Shown here one piece after another: positions 37,535 through 46,718 of a DNA stretch of 64,000 bases (its first letter is position 1; each line of letters starts with the position of its first letter). The notes under the pieces were generated by a model. That model ran no database searches. It saw only the letters and a program-made list of their open reading frames with translations, and was not told where the DNA came from. The stretch comes from UBA1231 sp045123185 (GTDB lineage Bacteria > Bacillota_I > Bacilli_A > ML615J-28 > CAG-313): contig JBGVIL010000178.1 of the NCBI GenBank assembly GCA_045123185.1, positions 1-64,000 on the forward strand, in the 5' to 3' direction. The translations under genes were made by a program, and so were the position numbers.

Positions 37535-38296
37535 ATGGGTAGATATACAGTATTAAATTTTATAGAAAAAGCACGTAAAATTCATGGTGATAAGTATGAT
37601 TATTCAAAAGTAGAATATATAGACCATAATACTAAAGTTTGTGTTATATGTCCTATACATGGTGAATTTTATATATCACCAAAAGACCATTTAACTAAAA
37701 GAGGATGTAGAAAATGTTTTTATGAACGTATAAGATACACCAAAGAAAAATTTATTGAAGAATCTTATAAAGTTCATGGTGATAAGTATGATTATTCAAA
37801 AGTAGAATATATAAATAGTAGAACTAAAGTTTGTATAATTTGTCCAATTCATGGTGAATTTTGGCAAACACCTAAATCTCATATTCAAAATACTGGTTGC
37901 CCTAGATGTTCATATAGTCATATGGAATCATTAATTTATAATTTTTTAAATAAACATAATATTAGTTTTGAAGAACAAAAGAAATTTAAATGGTTAGGTA
38001 AACAATCATTAGATTTTTATTTACCAGAGTATAATATTGCAATTGAATGTCAAGGTATACAACATTTTAAAAAGGTTGATTATTTTGAAAATGTTAATGA
38101 TAAATGGGGAGGATATGAAAATATAATTAAAAGAGATAAGAAAAAATTAAATTTATGTAATGAAAATAATGTAAAATTAATATATTTTTCAAATTTAAAA
38201 CTTAATTTTCCATATGAAGTAATAACAAATGTTGATATTTTGTTAGAAACAATTAAAAACGGAGATACACAAAATATCTCCGTTAAAAAATGTTAA
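37535..38296 (+). CDS. Putative homing endonuclease with DUF723-type repeats, copy 3
   Basis: 253 residues on the plus strand inside a long minus-strand region. Two repeats (GDKYDYSKVEYI, CPIHGEFY/W, CRKC and CPRC) and a nuclease core LDFYLPEYNIAIECQGIQH; its DNA is close to copy 2. Its last 15 codons run through a terminator hairpin (38259-38283) that belongs to the minus gene at 38302, so the C terminus NGDTQNISVKKC was probably gained on insertion. It now separates that terminator from the helicase promoter. Confidence 0.87.
   Translation: MGRYTVLNFIEKARKIHGDKYDYSKVEYIDHNTKVCVICPIHGEFYISPKDHLTKRGCRKCFYERIRYTKEKFIEESYKVHGDKYDYSKVEYINSRTKVCIICPIHGEFWQTPKSHIQNTGCPRCSYSHMESLIYNFLNKHNISFEEQKKFKWLGKQSLDFYLPEYNIAIECQGIQHFKKVDYFENVNDKWGGYENIIKRDKKKLNLCNENNVKLIYFSNLKLNFPYEVITNVDILLETIKNGDTQNISVKKC
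38259..38283 (-). terminator. Terminator overlapped by an inserted gene
   Basis: ACGGAGATA/TATCTCCGT with TTTG in the loop, the same type as at 21087. It lies 19 bases after the stop of the minus gene at 38302 and inside the coding sequence of endonuclease 3. Confidence 0.75.
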
Positions 38297-38301
38297 ATGA
38301 T

Positions 38302-38577
38302 TTACCAACTAATTTTAATATTACAATGATAATTAGAAAAACTTGATATTTTTACATTAAAACCAAGTTCTCTAAGAAATGACATAACTATTTCAACATC
38401 CATATTTTGATGTATAGTTTCAATGCAAAAATTATTACCTTTTTTTGCTTCTTCTTTAATTTTTTTTAAAGTATTTTTCTTAAGTAAGTCTTCAATAACT
38501 TTATTTGTCATTTCTCTTGCTTCTTTTGCAGTTATAAAATCAATAGTTTTACTATCATAATATTTTTGTTCACTCAT
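38302..38577 (-). CDS. Hypothetical protein
   Basis: 91 residues, alpha/beta: a Lys-rich helix (residues 20-50), then MDVEIVMSFLRELGFNVKISSFSNYHCNIKISW. The second half resembles a small ferredoxin-like or ACT-like fold by pattern only. It follows the Cys protein at 38581 by 3 bases. Function unknown. Confidence 0.78.
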   Translation of the reverse strand: MSEQKYYDSKTIDFITAKEAREMTNKVIEDLLKKNTLKKIKEEAKKGNNFCIETIHQNMDVEIVMSFLRELGFNVKISSFSNYHCNIKISW

Positions 38578-38580
38578 TGT

Positions 38581-39288
38581 TTATTTTGATGTTAAATTAA
38601 CAACTTCAATTTGTTTAATTTTATGCTTTTGTAAAAATTTATGCATAAGTGTGGATTTATACATAGTGTAAATAGTTCCACTTGAAGTTGATGTGGATGA
38701 TGATAATATTCTATATGTACAAGAATAATCATTTTTTGAAATAATATAAATGTCTTTTCTTGTTTCTGTTGGCAATGGTGGAACATGATATACTGTTTTT
38801 TCTTCAATCTTATCCCATTCCATTAATGGTTTAATACTATCAAAAATTGAACGTTTTTCAGTATAATTTAATTTAATTGGTTCATTAGTTTTTTTAGAAT
38901 TATTAACACTAGCAATTGCTTTCAAAGGACAATATGATGGAATCTGAACATCTTTGTCACTTGGTACTGACATATCAAGCAAAGTTTTTACACCATTATA
39001 CATACAATGCCAATTATTATAATTCTTAATAGAACCTTTACTAATTAAAGTGCATTGTGAATATTTACAAACATTACAACTTTTTGGTAATGTATTATTG
39101 TCTCTATTATCACCATAAATATTAGCCATATCTTTTTTCATTAAATCTTCTAATGTTACATCACTTTTTTCAAATTCAAAATCACATATATTTACTATAT
39201 CTTCAATGTAATCTTCATCAAAGATACATTTTTCACAATTTGAACAATCTACTTTTTCACAAATTTTACCATGATATTCTATTGGCAT
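38581..39288 (-). CDS. Cys-rich hypothetical protein
   Basis: 235 residues. Two Cys groups, CEKVDCSNCEKC (10-21) and CNVCKYSQC (72-80) with further single Cys, indicate zinc or iron-sulfur sites. The C-terminal 60 residues are Ser/Thr and strand rich. It lies 3 bases after the Pth2 gene. No family recognised; the N-terminal site could be a ferredoxin-like cluster. Confidence 0.8.
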   Translation of the reverse strand: MPIEYHGKICEKVDCSNCEKCIFDEDYIEDIVNICDFEFEKSDVTLEDLMKKDMANIYGDNRDNNTLPKSCNVCKYSQCTLISKGSIKNYNNWHCMYNGVKTLLDMSVPSDKDVQIPSYCPLKAIASVNNSKKTNEPIKLNYTEKRSIFDSIKPLMEWDKIEEKTVYHVPPLPTETRKDIYIISKNDYSCTYRILSSSTSTSSGTIYTMYKSTLMHKFLQKHKIKQIEVVNLTSK

Positions 39289-39291
39289 AAT

Positions 39292-39744
39292 TTAAAACAA
39301 TTTTAAATCTTTTGTAAAAACATCAATATCTTCACTCCAAAACGGTCCAATACCAATACATGTATTAGTTGGAACACCATTAAATTCTGTTAAACCACAA
39401 TCAGTAATAAGTTCACATGGTATATCAGGTCTTTCTTTTTTAACTTTATTATAAAGTTTCAAAAGTTCCTTTTCATCTTCGACACATAAACAAATTTTTG
39501 TAAATATACCATTTAACCAAACATCTAACATTGAATTATGGTCAAATTCAATACTCATTCTTGTACCAACAGAAGGGAAGGTATCATCACGCCATATTTC
39601 TTCTTTTTTAAAGAAAGATAATAAACATGCCATGCTTGCGTGTGCTATACTTGAACACATCTTACCCTTTCTAATAGATTTTTCACCTTTCAATAAATCT
39701 TTTCTGAAAACAATTACTTGTTTAACTTTTTTATCTTCATTCAT
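39292..39744 (-). CDS. Pth2-type peptidyl-tRNA hydrolase
   Basis: 150 residues. The Pth2 family, usual in archaea and eukaryotes, frees tRNA from stalled peptides. Matching parts: KQVIVFRKDLL, KGKMCSSIAHASMACLL (the helix with the conserved His-Ala), ELLKLYNKVKKE, and ITDCGLTEFNGVPTNTCIGIGPF, which is the usual C-terminal half. It differs from bacterial Pth1. With the tRNAs and the Thg1-like protein it forms a tRNA-care set. It lies in an operon from the promoter at 40483. Confidence 0.88.
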   Translation of the reverse strand: MNEDKKVKQVIVFRKDLLKGEKSIRKGKMCSSIAHASMACLLSFFKKEEIWRDDTFPSVGTRMSIEFDHNSMLDVWLNGIFTKICLCVEDEKELLKLYNKVKKERPDIPCELITDCGLTEFNGVPTNTCIGIGPFWSEDIDVFTKDLKLF

Positions 39745-39759
39745 ACTGAAATATCATCT

Positions 39760-39912
39760 TCATTCATTGTCTTTAATTTCTTTTTCAAGTTGTTCACATA
39801 ACTTATCAATGTATTCAATACCATTATTTGACATTGACAATGCTACTAATGCGCCACATACTTCTTCGATAAGTTGTTTACTAACTAATATTTTTTTATT
39901 ATTACCATCCAT
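39760..39912 (-). CDS. Small helical protein
   Basis: 50 residues from the ATG at 39912, giving an 11-base overlap with the gene at 39902. A longer frame to 39975 is possible but overlaps more. Mostly one long helix (SKQLIEEVCGALVALS) and an acidic tail. Function unknown. Confidence 0.65.
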   Translation of the reverse strand: MDGNNKKILVSKQLIEEVCGALVALSMSNNGIEYIDKLCEQLEKEIKDNE

Positions 39913-40453
39913 GTTGTTGAATTTGTCTAAATTTTTCCATAAAATCATCACCATATTCATTAATGAAATCTTCATATGTAATATATGGGTTTTTATTTAA
40001 AAATTCACGATACATTGCCATTAAGAATAAGTCTTGATTATTTTTTGGTTGTGGCATACCTTGATTCATTTTTTCCATATCATCAAGAAATTGTTCACCA
40101 TATATATTATAACAAGCCAAATCAAAAATTTCTTGGCCTAACATACCAATATCAAGTTTATTCTTTGTTTGAAAATGCTCAACAAAAAGTCTTAACATTG
40201 TATTGATTATAAAGGTTACTTGTTCATATTTATCATTTGGGTTTCTTCTATGTCTTTGATAATCATTTTCAGCAACATAGTTGATAAAATCCATTGTTTT
40301 TTTCAAGTCACCTTTTTCAAATTTTTTTTCATAATCACTAGGTATTCTAAATGTTTTGAAACTTTGTTTAAATTGAGGGAATAAATTATGATTCTTTATT
40401 ACTCTCAAAAAACATTTACAAACAATAAAATGCTTTTCTCTGTTATTTCTCAT
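39902..40453 (-). CDS. Hypothetical protein
   Basis: 183 residues, helical and charged. CFLRVIKNHNLFPQF near the N terminus is similar to the RFLKxNNIYxLF block of the array family at 12951-17484, though the Trp block is absent. It is first in the operon with Pth2. Function unknown. Confidence 0.77.
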   Translation of the reverse strand: MRNNREKHFIVCKCFLRVIKNHNLFPQFKQSFKTFRIPSDYEKKFEKGDLKKTMDFINYVAENDYQRHRRNPNDKYEQVTFIINTMLRLFVEHFQTKNKLDIGMLGQEIFDLACYNIYGEQFLDDMEKMNQGMPQPKNNQDLFLMAMYREFLNKNPYITYEDFINEYGDDFMEKFRQIQQHGW

Positions 40454-40482
40454 TTTTTTTAGTTATTAAAATTTTTATAGTG

Positions 40483-40513
40483 CAAAAATATAGATTATTA
40501 TTGAAAATAACAA
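40483..40513 (-). promoter_or_regulatory. Bacteroidota -33/-7 promoter
   Basis: TTG at 40513-40511, 20-base spacer, TATTTTTG at 40490-40483 on the minus strand, for 40453-38302. Confidence 0.78.
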
Positions 40514-40524
40514 CACAATTATAG

Positions 40525-41382
40525 TTAAAAATTGTTAAAGTAATCAGAATTTAACTCTAAAATATGATAATCAAAGGTATAATCAGCATTTGATAGTGCT
40601 ATAAACCTAATTCCATTTATATTATCTTCGTTTCTTTCATGGAAATGACCATACACCCATTTTTTAATAATATTGTTATTTTTTATTAAAAAATCATAAA
40701 TTTTTGTAACATTTAATCTTTCATGTTCCAAATCCTTTAATAAATTTTTATCTTTATTTATCCAATATTCTATACCATTCTTATCAGATTTAAAAGCAAA
40801 ATTTGGACTAGTATGAGTTATTACATAATCAATATTAAATGATAAATCATTAATAAAACTTAACAAATTTTCATCATAAATTGGTAGTTCATCTTCCCAA
40901 TATGTTTTTTGAGTATGTTTTATTATTTCTTCTTTTGATATATTTTCATTAAATTCTAACTCAATTTGATATTTTGTCTCAACATTTTTGTTAAAAAAAT
41001 ATATTCTATCACTTCTATCTATTGATAAACCACCACCAACACATAAAATATTTTTATTATTTGTTTGAACAATTGTATAATCTTTTAATGTTTTAACATT
41101 TGAAAAATTAATTTTATTTTCATTAAAATATGATGGGTCATCATGATTTCCACGAATCATTAATAAATGTATATTTCTAAAAATACATTCATTATTTATA
41201 CTTTCAAATAAATTTTTATAATATTTTTCATTATAAAAACCAACACCACAATCACCAGCAATAAATAATATGCAATTTTTTATGTCAAAATCTTTTATAT
41301 TTTTCATAAAAAAACCAAAATCACCATGAGTATCAGCAATAACATATATATCTTTTTTTGGTAATTCTAAAATATCAACCAT
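40525..41382 (-). CDS. Calcineurin-like metallophosphoesterase
   Basis: 285 residues. Metal-site blocks in order: IADTHGDFG (D and H), AGDCGVG, IRGNHDDP, ITHTSPNFAF and YGHFHERN. This is a complete set for a dinuclear phosphoesterase. Phage relatives remove phosphates from proteins, tRNA or DNA ends, or act on cyclic nucleotides; the substrate cannot be read from the sequence. Single-gene unit from the promoter at 41403. It is unrelated in context to the virion-type phosphoesterase at 53611. Confidence 0.9.
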   Translation of the reverse strand: MVDILELPKKDIYVIADTHGDFGFFMKNIKDFDIKNCILFIAGDCGVGFYNEKYYKNLFESINNECIFRNIHLLMIRGNHDDPSYFNENKINFSNVKTLKDYTIVQTNNKNILCVGGGLSIDRSDRIYFFNKNVETKYQIELEFNENISKEEIIKHTQKTYWEDELPIYDENLLSFINDLSFNIDYVITHTSPNFAFKSDKNGIEYWINKDKNLLKDLEHERLNVTKIYDFLIKNNNIIKKWVYGHFHERNEDNINGIRFIALSNADYTFDYHILELNSDYFNNF

Positions 41383-41402
41383 AATACATAAATTTTTTTA
41401 TG

Positions 41403-41434
41403 CAAAAATACATATTATTTTTTATATATACAAA
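41403..41434 (-). promoter_or_regulatory. Bacteroidota -33/-7 promoter
   Basis: TTTG at 41434-41431, 20-base spacer, TATTTTTG at 41410-41403 on the minus strand, for 41382-40525. Confidence 0.8.
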
Positions 41435-41528
41435 TTTTATTATGTTAATAAATCTTAAAAATATTATAATATATTATATAAAATAATATATTATATAATA
41501 TAATTTTAATAAATTTTATATTATATTA

Positions 41529-41560
41529 TTTGTTTTTTTAATATAATTTATATAATTTTG
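41529..41560 (+). promoter_or_regulatory. Bacteroidota -33/-7 promoter
   Basis: TTTG at 41529-41532, 20-base spacer, TAATTTTG at 41553-41560, diverging from the promoter at 41403. Confidence 0.72.
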
Positions 41561-41590
41561 TAATATAAATTAAATAATATTATAACTTAT

Positions 41591-41962
41591 ATGGGAAAAA
41601 AGAAAAAACCAAAATTAACAACAGCAGAAATAATGAAAGCAATTATTGATGAAGATTTATTAAAAGAAAGAAAAGAAACTGCATCTTCAGCAATAACAAA
41701 AACAACAATTGTTAATGAAAAATTTGAAATTATACCAAAATGGTTTGAAATACCAATAAAGAAAAGTGATTTTATAATAAAAGAACATGAAAATAAATTT
41801 TATGCAAAACATAATAAATGGAAAAATAATATTTGGATTGGGGCATATGATAGTGAAAAAGAATTAAATGATGTAATTAATTCATATGTTAAAGAAACAA
41901 AGAAAAAACCAATGGATAGAAATATTAAAGGAATAAAATCAATATTAATTGAATTTAATTAA
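41591..41962 (+). CDS. Basic hypothetical protein
   Basis: 123 residues, Lys-rich at both ends. The segment EHENKFYAKHNKWKNNIWIGAYDSEKE looks like an AP2-type DNA-binding fold (strands, then a helix SEKELNDVINSY), a fold common in phage HNH nucleases, but no nuclease domain is present. Single-gene unit with a promoter at 41529 and a terminator at 41964. Confidence 0.75.
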   Translation: MGKKKKPKLTTAEIMKAIIDEDLLKERKETASSAITKTTIVNEKFEIIPKWFEIPIKKSDFIIKEHENKFYAKHNKWKNNIWIGAYDSEKELNDVINSYVKETKKKPMDRNIKGIKSILIEFN

Positions 41963-41963
41963 A

Positions 41964-41999
41964 TAAAAAAGAGTGGTAATTTTTATTTACCACTCTTAA
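41964..41999. terminator. Bidirectional terminator
   Basis: AAGAGTGGTAA (41969-41979) pairs with TTACCACTCTT (41987-41997), flanked by A and T runs, between converging genes. Confidence 0.75.
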
Positions 42000-42011
42000 A
42001 TTATAATTTAA

Positions 42012-45000
42012 TTATACTTCTTGTATATAAATAGTTATTGAATATGTACCATTTTTGGTTAAACCTTGACCATTAATATATACAAATGTACCACTTACAG
42101 TAAAACTACCATCTGATAAAATTAAATCTGGATTTATACCACTATAAGTAAAACCTAATGCACCACCACCACTTGTTTCGTTACCACTATCATTTGATGC
42201 TTCAATACTTTGAATTGTACAACCAACATTATTGATTGAAAAATCTATATCAAATGTTTGGTATTGACCCATATTACTAGATGGATAATTAAATGTATGA
42301 CTTCTAGTTATACTAACACCATCATTACAGAATTGTACATTAGATACAGTTGAATTTGCATTTGTTGCACCCCATGTGTTAGTAGTACTAAATCTAATTG
42401 TAGGTGTTACACATGGGTCAGTTTGAGAAGAACTTGGTATAATTTCCCAATCTGTATCACAATTATAATTATATTCACTATCACTACTTGGGCTTATACT
42501 TGAAATTGAAATACTTGTTCCAGCAGTTGATGTTATTGCTTGTGTGGTTGATAATGTCTTACTATTACTATTATTACCTTCACTTATATTAATAGAGTTA
42601 GTAACAATTGCATTATTATTAACTTTAACATTAAAGTTAATTGTAACATCACTTGCTACCATTTCTTCAAATGTTGCTGTCATTGTATGTGATGCATCAT
42701 CATATGATAAAAATAATGGGTTACATGTAAGTGTTTGGTCAGGTGTATCACCACTATCATCACCATTATTATCGGAATTTATTTCAATGTCACAATCAGA
42801 ATAGTTATATGTACTATCTTCACTAGGTGTAACACTTAAGAAATATGAATCACTTGTACCAAATTGGAATTGTGTTGAACGTGAAGAACCTGTTGTTTTA
42901 CCTTTATCAACTAATACTTCTTGTTCCCAATCTAATCCATCGTTAATATTATCACCACTATTATAACCATTTACCGCATAGAATTTATAAATCAAATCAC
43001 TTGTTGCAGCATATGGTAATGTTACTTCCCAAGTTCTACCACTTACTTTTACACTAGCACAGTTTCTAGTTAATTCTTGTGGAGCACATTCGGTATGTGC
43101 TGTACCATATTGTTCAAGTGTACATGTTCCACTACAATTCCATGTTGTAGAAGATGCTATAAATGTAATATATCTACTGTTTGCTGATGTGTTTTCTCCA
43201 CCAATCCAATCATAATCAAAAACACGACCAGTTTGATTTGGTTCATATTCAATTCTACCACCTTGTAAATTACATCCACTACCATTTGTAATCAATACAA
43301 CTGAACTAGTAGGTGCTGATTCAACATATGACTGACAATTATCGCCCTCAAATAATTGAAAATCTAAACTACCAGCATAAGTAGTTTTATTATAACAGAA
43401 TGGTTGAGCACCATAAACTAATTTTATACAAGTTTTAGGTTCACTACAATCATTAACTGTTGCTGTTATTGTAAAAAATACACAACTACCATTTGGATGG
43501 CAGAATGTTGGTGTTATTGTTGATTGTGTTGGTTTTTTTGTCAAAGTGAAATAAAATGGTACTTCAGTTCCATTAGGAGTACCAAAATCTATGGTAATAC
43601 CATCATCACTAATACCAATAATATCTTCAATTTCTGGTTCTACATATGAACCATTTGTTGAACAAATGATATGTCCAGCAAGTGTTCTTTCATTTAAACA
43701 GAATGTTTTAGAATAACTTGAACTACCATTACCACCATGTTCAATAACATAAGTATTAGATGATTTTTGTGTTACATAGATTGTTTTAATATCATTGCTA
43801 GGATAATCATATGTAAATTCAACATCACCACTTAATTCTATTTCATTATCATTACATACTGCTCTAAGTGTTGTTTGACCAATGTTACCAAAACACATTT
43901 CTTGTGTTCCATTTTTAGATACTGAATGACTTCCTTCTTGTGTACCATTTGTTAATTGGTATGAAATTGTAATTGTTTTATTTAAATTAGTTGTAACATA
44001 AGACATTTTCATACAAGAAGTGTTTACATAACAAGATTCTTGATATGCTGTATTTGAATCACTATATCCATTATATGTTGCTGTAACAGTTGCTGTTCTT
44101 CTTGCATCTAATGAATATGCACCTAATGTTAAAACACCATTATTTACTGAACCCAAGTCAGTAGACCAAGTTGCTGAATTTGTTACATTTATACTATCAG
44201 AATCAGTATTAGTACCACTATCAATTACAACACCACTATGGTCTTTTTCTTCCCAATCATATTTCCATGAAGTAATGTAATATGCTTGGAATGTTGCAGT
44301 ACCACCATCACATCCAACATAACTTGATGCTACTGTTACTGATAAATCATATGAGTAACCATAAGGTTCACCATTATAAATACCTGCTTGTGATGCATCT
44401 TGACTTAATGAACAAGTTGTTGTTTTACCATCATAAGTTACAGTTAAAGTACCACTTCTTAATGCACCACTATTTACACCAATTGAGACAGTTGATGTTG
44501 TACATTCAAAATCACCAGTTGTTGACGCATTACTTGGTGTTACAACACTTGTTGTATCATAATTATTTGTATCCATTACAACATTACAACTATCATATTT
44601 TTCTTGATATTGTGTATAATATCTTGTAACTGTGAATGATTTGCTACCACCACTAGATTCAAATGACATAGATGTTGGTGATACTCCAATTTTATTTGTA
44701 GATGTTGATGTATTAACCCATCCACCAACAGTATTTGCTCCTTGTGTAATGTTTACATTATCTGATTTTGTAATTGTTCTACCACCATTAAATGTATATG
44801 TATATGTACCATTTACATTAACTGTTCTTTCAGCAGCAATATTAGTGGTTGGATAATTTACACTATTTTTAGCAAAATTTATTGATGAACTATTAATTGT
44901 TGTATATGTAGCAGAATCAGAATATGTTGCACTTACTGCTTGTGATATTTGAGTTGATGATGATACTAATCCACCACCTTCAGATTTTGTAACTACTTTA

Positions 45001-45452
45001 AAATATCCAATTGCTGATAATGTTGTTGATTCGCCACAACATGATAATGATGTTTTAGCAGCAGATACATCAATACTTTGTAATTCAGCGTATTTTAATT
45101 GTAAATGTTCACGAATTACCAATTGATTATTAGCATAAGTTGATGTTGATGTAAACTTAGGATTTACATATATACCATTAACAATAGATAATGGTGATGT
45201 GTTATCCTTAAAATTTAAAACTAAATCTCCATTTGTTAATTCAGCATATGTAGGACAATAAGACATATCTGTATATGATGAATTAATTTTTACAACATCA
45301 CCAACAAAATTTTTTAAATAACCAATAGTTATTACTTGATTTGACATGTTATAAAATATTTTGTTATATATTATTTTAAAAAACTTTTTTAAAATAAATA
45401 TACCAACAATACATGAAATGATAATTAAAATGTTACTTAATAGGTCTTCCAT
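42012..45452 (-). CDS. Large fibre or adhesin protein with BACON-like domains
   Basis: 1146 residues. A hydrophobic N terminus (about 8-30) precedes MSNQVITIGYLKNFVGD, which may be the true start (45347), giving 1111 residues. The rest is beta-rich. At least two segments fit BACON-like domains (SPTSMSFESSGGSKSFTVT, closing with RSGTLTVTYDGK), with many Cys and Thr/Ser repeats. BACON domains in Bacteroidota phages are thought to bind glycans or mucin. No trypsin-like or hydrolase motif is seen. It probably sits on the virion and contacts host or gut glycans. Confidence 0.85.
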   Translation of the reverse strand: MEDLLSNILIIISCIVGIFILKKFFKIIYNKIFYNMSNQVITIGYLKNFVGDVVKINSSYTDMSYCPTYAELTNGDLVLNFKDNTSPLSIVNGIYVNPKFTSTSTYANNQLVIREHLQLKYAELQSIDVSAAKTSLSCCGESTTLSAIGYFKVVTKSEGGGLVSSSTQISQAVSATYSDSATYTTINSSSINFAKNSVNYPTTNIAAERTVNVNGTYTYTFNGGRTITKSDNVNITQGANTVGGWVNTSTSTNKIGVSPTSMSFESSGGSKSFTVTRYYTQYQEKYDSCNVVMDTNNYDTTSVVTPSNASTTGDFECTTSTVSIGVNSGALRSGTLTVTYDGKTTTCSLSQDASQAGIYNGEPYGYSYDLSVTVASSYVGCDGGTATFQAYYITSWKYDWEEKDHSGVVIDSGTNTDSDSINVTNSATWSTDLGSVNNGVLTLGAYSLDARRTATVTATYNGYSDSNTAYQESCYVNTSCMKMSYVTTNLNKTITISYQLTNGTQEGSHSVSKNGTQEMCFGNIGQTTLRAVCNDNEIELSGDVEFTYDYPSNDIKTIYVTQKSSNTYVIEHGGNGSSSYSKTFCLNERTLAGHIICSTNGSYVEPEIEDIIGISDDGITIDFGTPNGTEVPFYFTLTKKPTQSTITPTFCHPNGSCVFFTITATVNDCSEPKTCIKLVYGAQPFCYNKTTYAGSLDFQLFEGDNCQSYVESAPTSSVVLITNGSGCNLQGGRIEYEPNQTGRVFDYDWIGGENTSANSRYITFIASSTTWNCSGTCTLEQYGTAHTECAPQELTRNCASVKVSGRTWEVTLPYAATSDLIYKFYAVNGYNSGDNINDGLDWEQEVLVDKGKTTGSSRSTQFQFGTSDSYFLSVTPSEDSTYNYSDCDIEINSDNNGDDSGDTPDQTLTCNPLFLSYDDASHTMTATFEEMVASDVTINFNVKVNNNAIVTNSINISEGNNSNSKTLSTTQAITSTAGTSISISSISPSSDSEYNYNCDTDWEIIPSSSQTDPCVTPTIRFSTTNTWGATNANSTVSNVQFCNDGVSITRSHTFNYPSSNMGQYQTFDIDFSINNVGCTIQSIEASNDSGNETSGGGALGFTYSGINPDLILSDGSFTVSGTFVYINGQGLTKNGTYSITIYIQEV

Positions 45453-45578
45453 TATTATCTTTTATATTATAATTTAAGTTATTATTCATTTTAGAATTAT
45501 AATATTTATTGTTTTTTATATTAAATTTATTATAAATTTTTTTATTAGTTTTCATATATAAAATTTAATAGTAAATAG

Positions 45579-45610
45579 TTTGTATTTTTCACAATTTTTA
45601 TATATTTTTG
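45579..45610 (+). promoter_or_regulatory. Bacteroidota -33/-7 promoter
   Basis: TTTG at 45579-45582, 20-base spacer, TATTTTTG at 45603-45610. It reads into the primase gene and rules out a start before 45641. Confidence 0.78.
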
Positions 45611-45640
45611 CATATATTAACCATAAAAATATATAAAATA

Positions 45641-46663
45641 ATGATACCAAGTGAAATATATAAACTTAAAGATATTTTAGATTCATTTTTAGGTAGAAGT
45701 AAAAATGAATTAACAGAATCATATCAATTACAATATTCTTGCCCTCGTTGTAGAGAATTAAAAGGTACATCTGAAAACCGTAAATTTAATTTAGAATGTA
45801 ATTTACGTTTAGGCGTATTTAAATGTTGGTCATGTTCATCACATGATGATGATATGCATGGTTCATTAAAAAGATTAATTAAATTATATGGTAATGAAGA
45901 TATATATGAAGCATATAAGGAAACTATTTTTTCATTAAGACAATCTAAATTATTTGAACTTAATTTTAATAAGGAAGATTTTAATATTGATAAATCTTTA
46001 AATGTAATTGATAAAGAATTTGAGTTACCATCATCATTTACATTATTTAATAAAAATGGATTTAATAATAAAAAGGCATTGGATTATTTATTTTCACGAA
46101 ATATTGGATGGGATATAATTGAAAAATATAATATTGGTTATACAAAATATGATGAAAATAATAAACAAGTATCATCAAGAATTATTATTCCATCATATAA
46201 TGAATTTAATGAACTTGATTATTGGACAGGACGTGATTTTACATCATTATCAAATAGACAAAAATATTTTAACCCAAAAATTGAAAGAAAGAATCTTATA
46301 TTTAATGAAGGTTTAATTAATTGGGATGCTGATATTACACTTGTTGAAGGACCGTTTGACCATATTGTTGTGCCAAATTCAATACCTTTATTGGGTAAAG
46401 CATTAAAGGAAGATTTTAAATTATATCAAACAATACTAGAAAAATGTAATGCAAATATTAATATTTGGTTGGATAATGATGCATATAATGATATTATTAA
46501 AATATATTCATTATTAAATCATGGAAGATTACATAATAAAATTAGAGTAATTGAAACAATTGGTGAAAAAGACCCTAGTGATGTTTATAAAGATTGTGGT
46601 AAAAAAGGCATTATATATAATTTAAAACAAACAACAAAAATTGATGAAATTAAATTAATTTAA
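45641..46663 (+). CDS. DNA primase
   Basis: 340 residues from the ATG at 45641. An N-terminal CHC2-like zinc ribbon (CPRC at 34-37, CWSC at 62-65) is followed by a linker, an RNA-polymerase-like region and a TOPRIM core: TLVEGPFDHIVVP at about 231 with the catalytic Glu, and WLDNDAYND near 280 with the Asp pair. It makes RNA primers for replication. It is alone between fibre genes, though its promoter is of the host type, so it may have been placed there by rearrangement. No helicase domain is fused. Confidence 0.9.
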   Translation: MIPSEIYKLKDILDSFLGRSKNELTESYQLQYSCPRCRELKGTSENRKFNLECNLRLGVFKCWSCSSHDDDMHGSLKRLIKLYGNEDIYEAYKETIFSLRQSKLFELNFNKEDFNIDKSLNVIDKEFELPSSFTLFNKNGFNNKKALDYLFSRNIGWDIIEKYNIGYTKYDENNKQVSSRIIIPSYNEFNELDYWTGRDFTSLSNRQKYFNPKIERKNLIFNEGLINWDADITLVEGPFDHIVVPNSIPLLGKALKEDFKLYQTILEKCNANINIWLDNDAYNDIIKIYSLLNHGRLHNKIRVIETIGEKDPSDVYKDCGKKGIIYNLKQTTKIDEIKLI

Positions 46664-46718
46664 AACATTAATAATATGTAGTATTTATATTATTTATATT
46701 AAAATATACTACATTTTT

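Noticed and set aside
44282..44856. Plus-strand ORFs inside the large fibre gene
   Set aside because: They are low-complexity shadows (His/Leu/Tyr runs) of the minus-strand coding sequence.
45608..45640. TTG start for the primase
   Set aside because: The TTG overlaps the -7 box of the promoter at 45603-45610.
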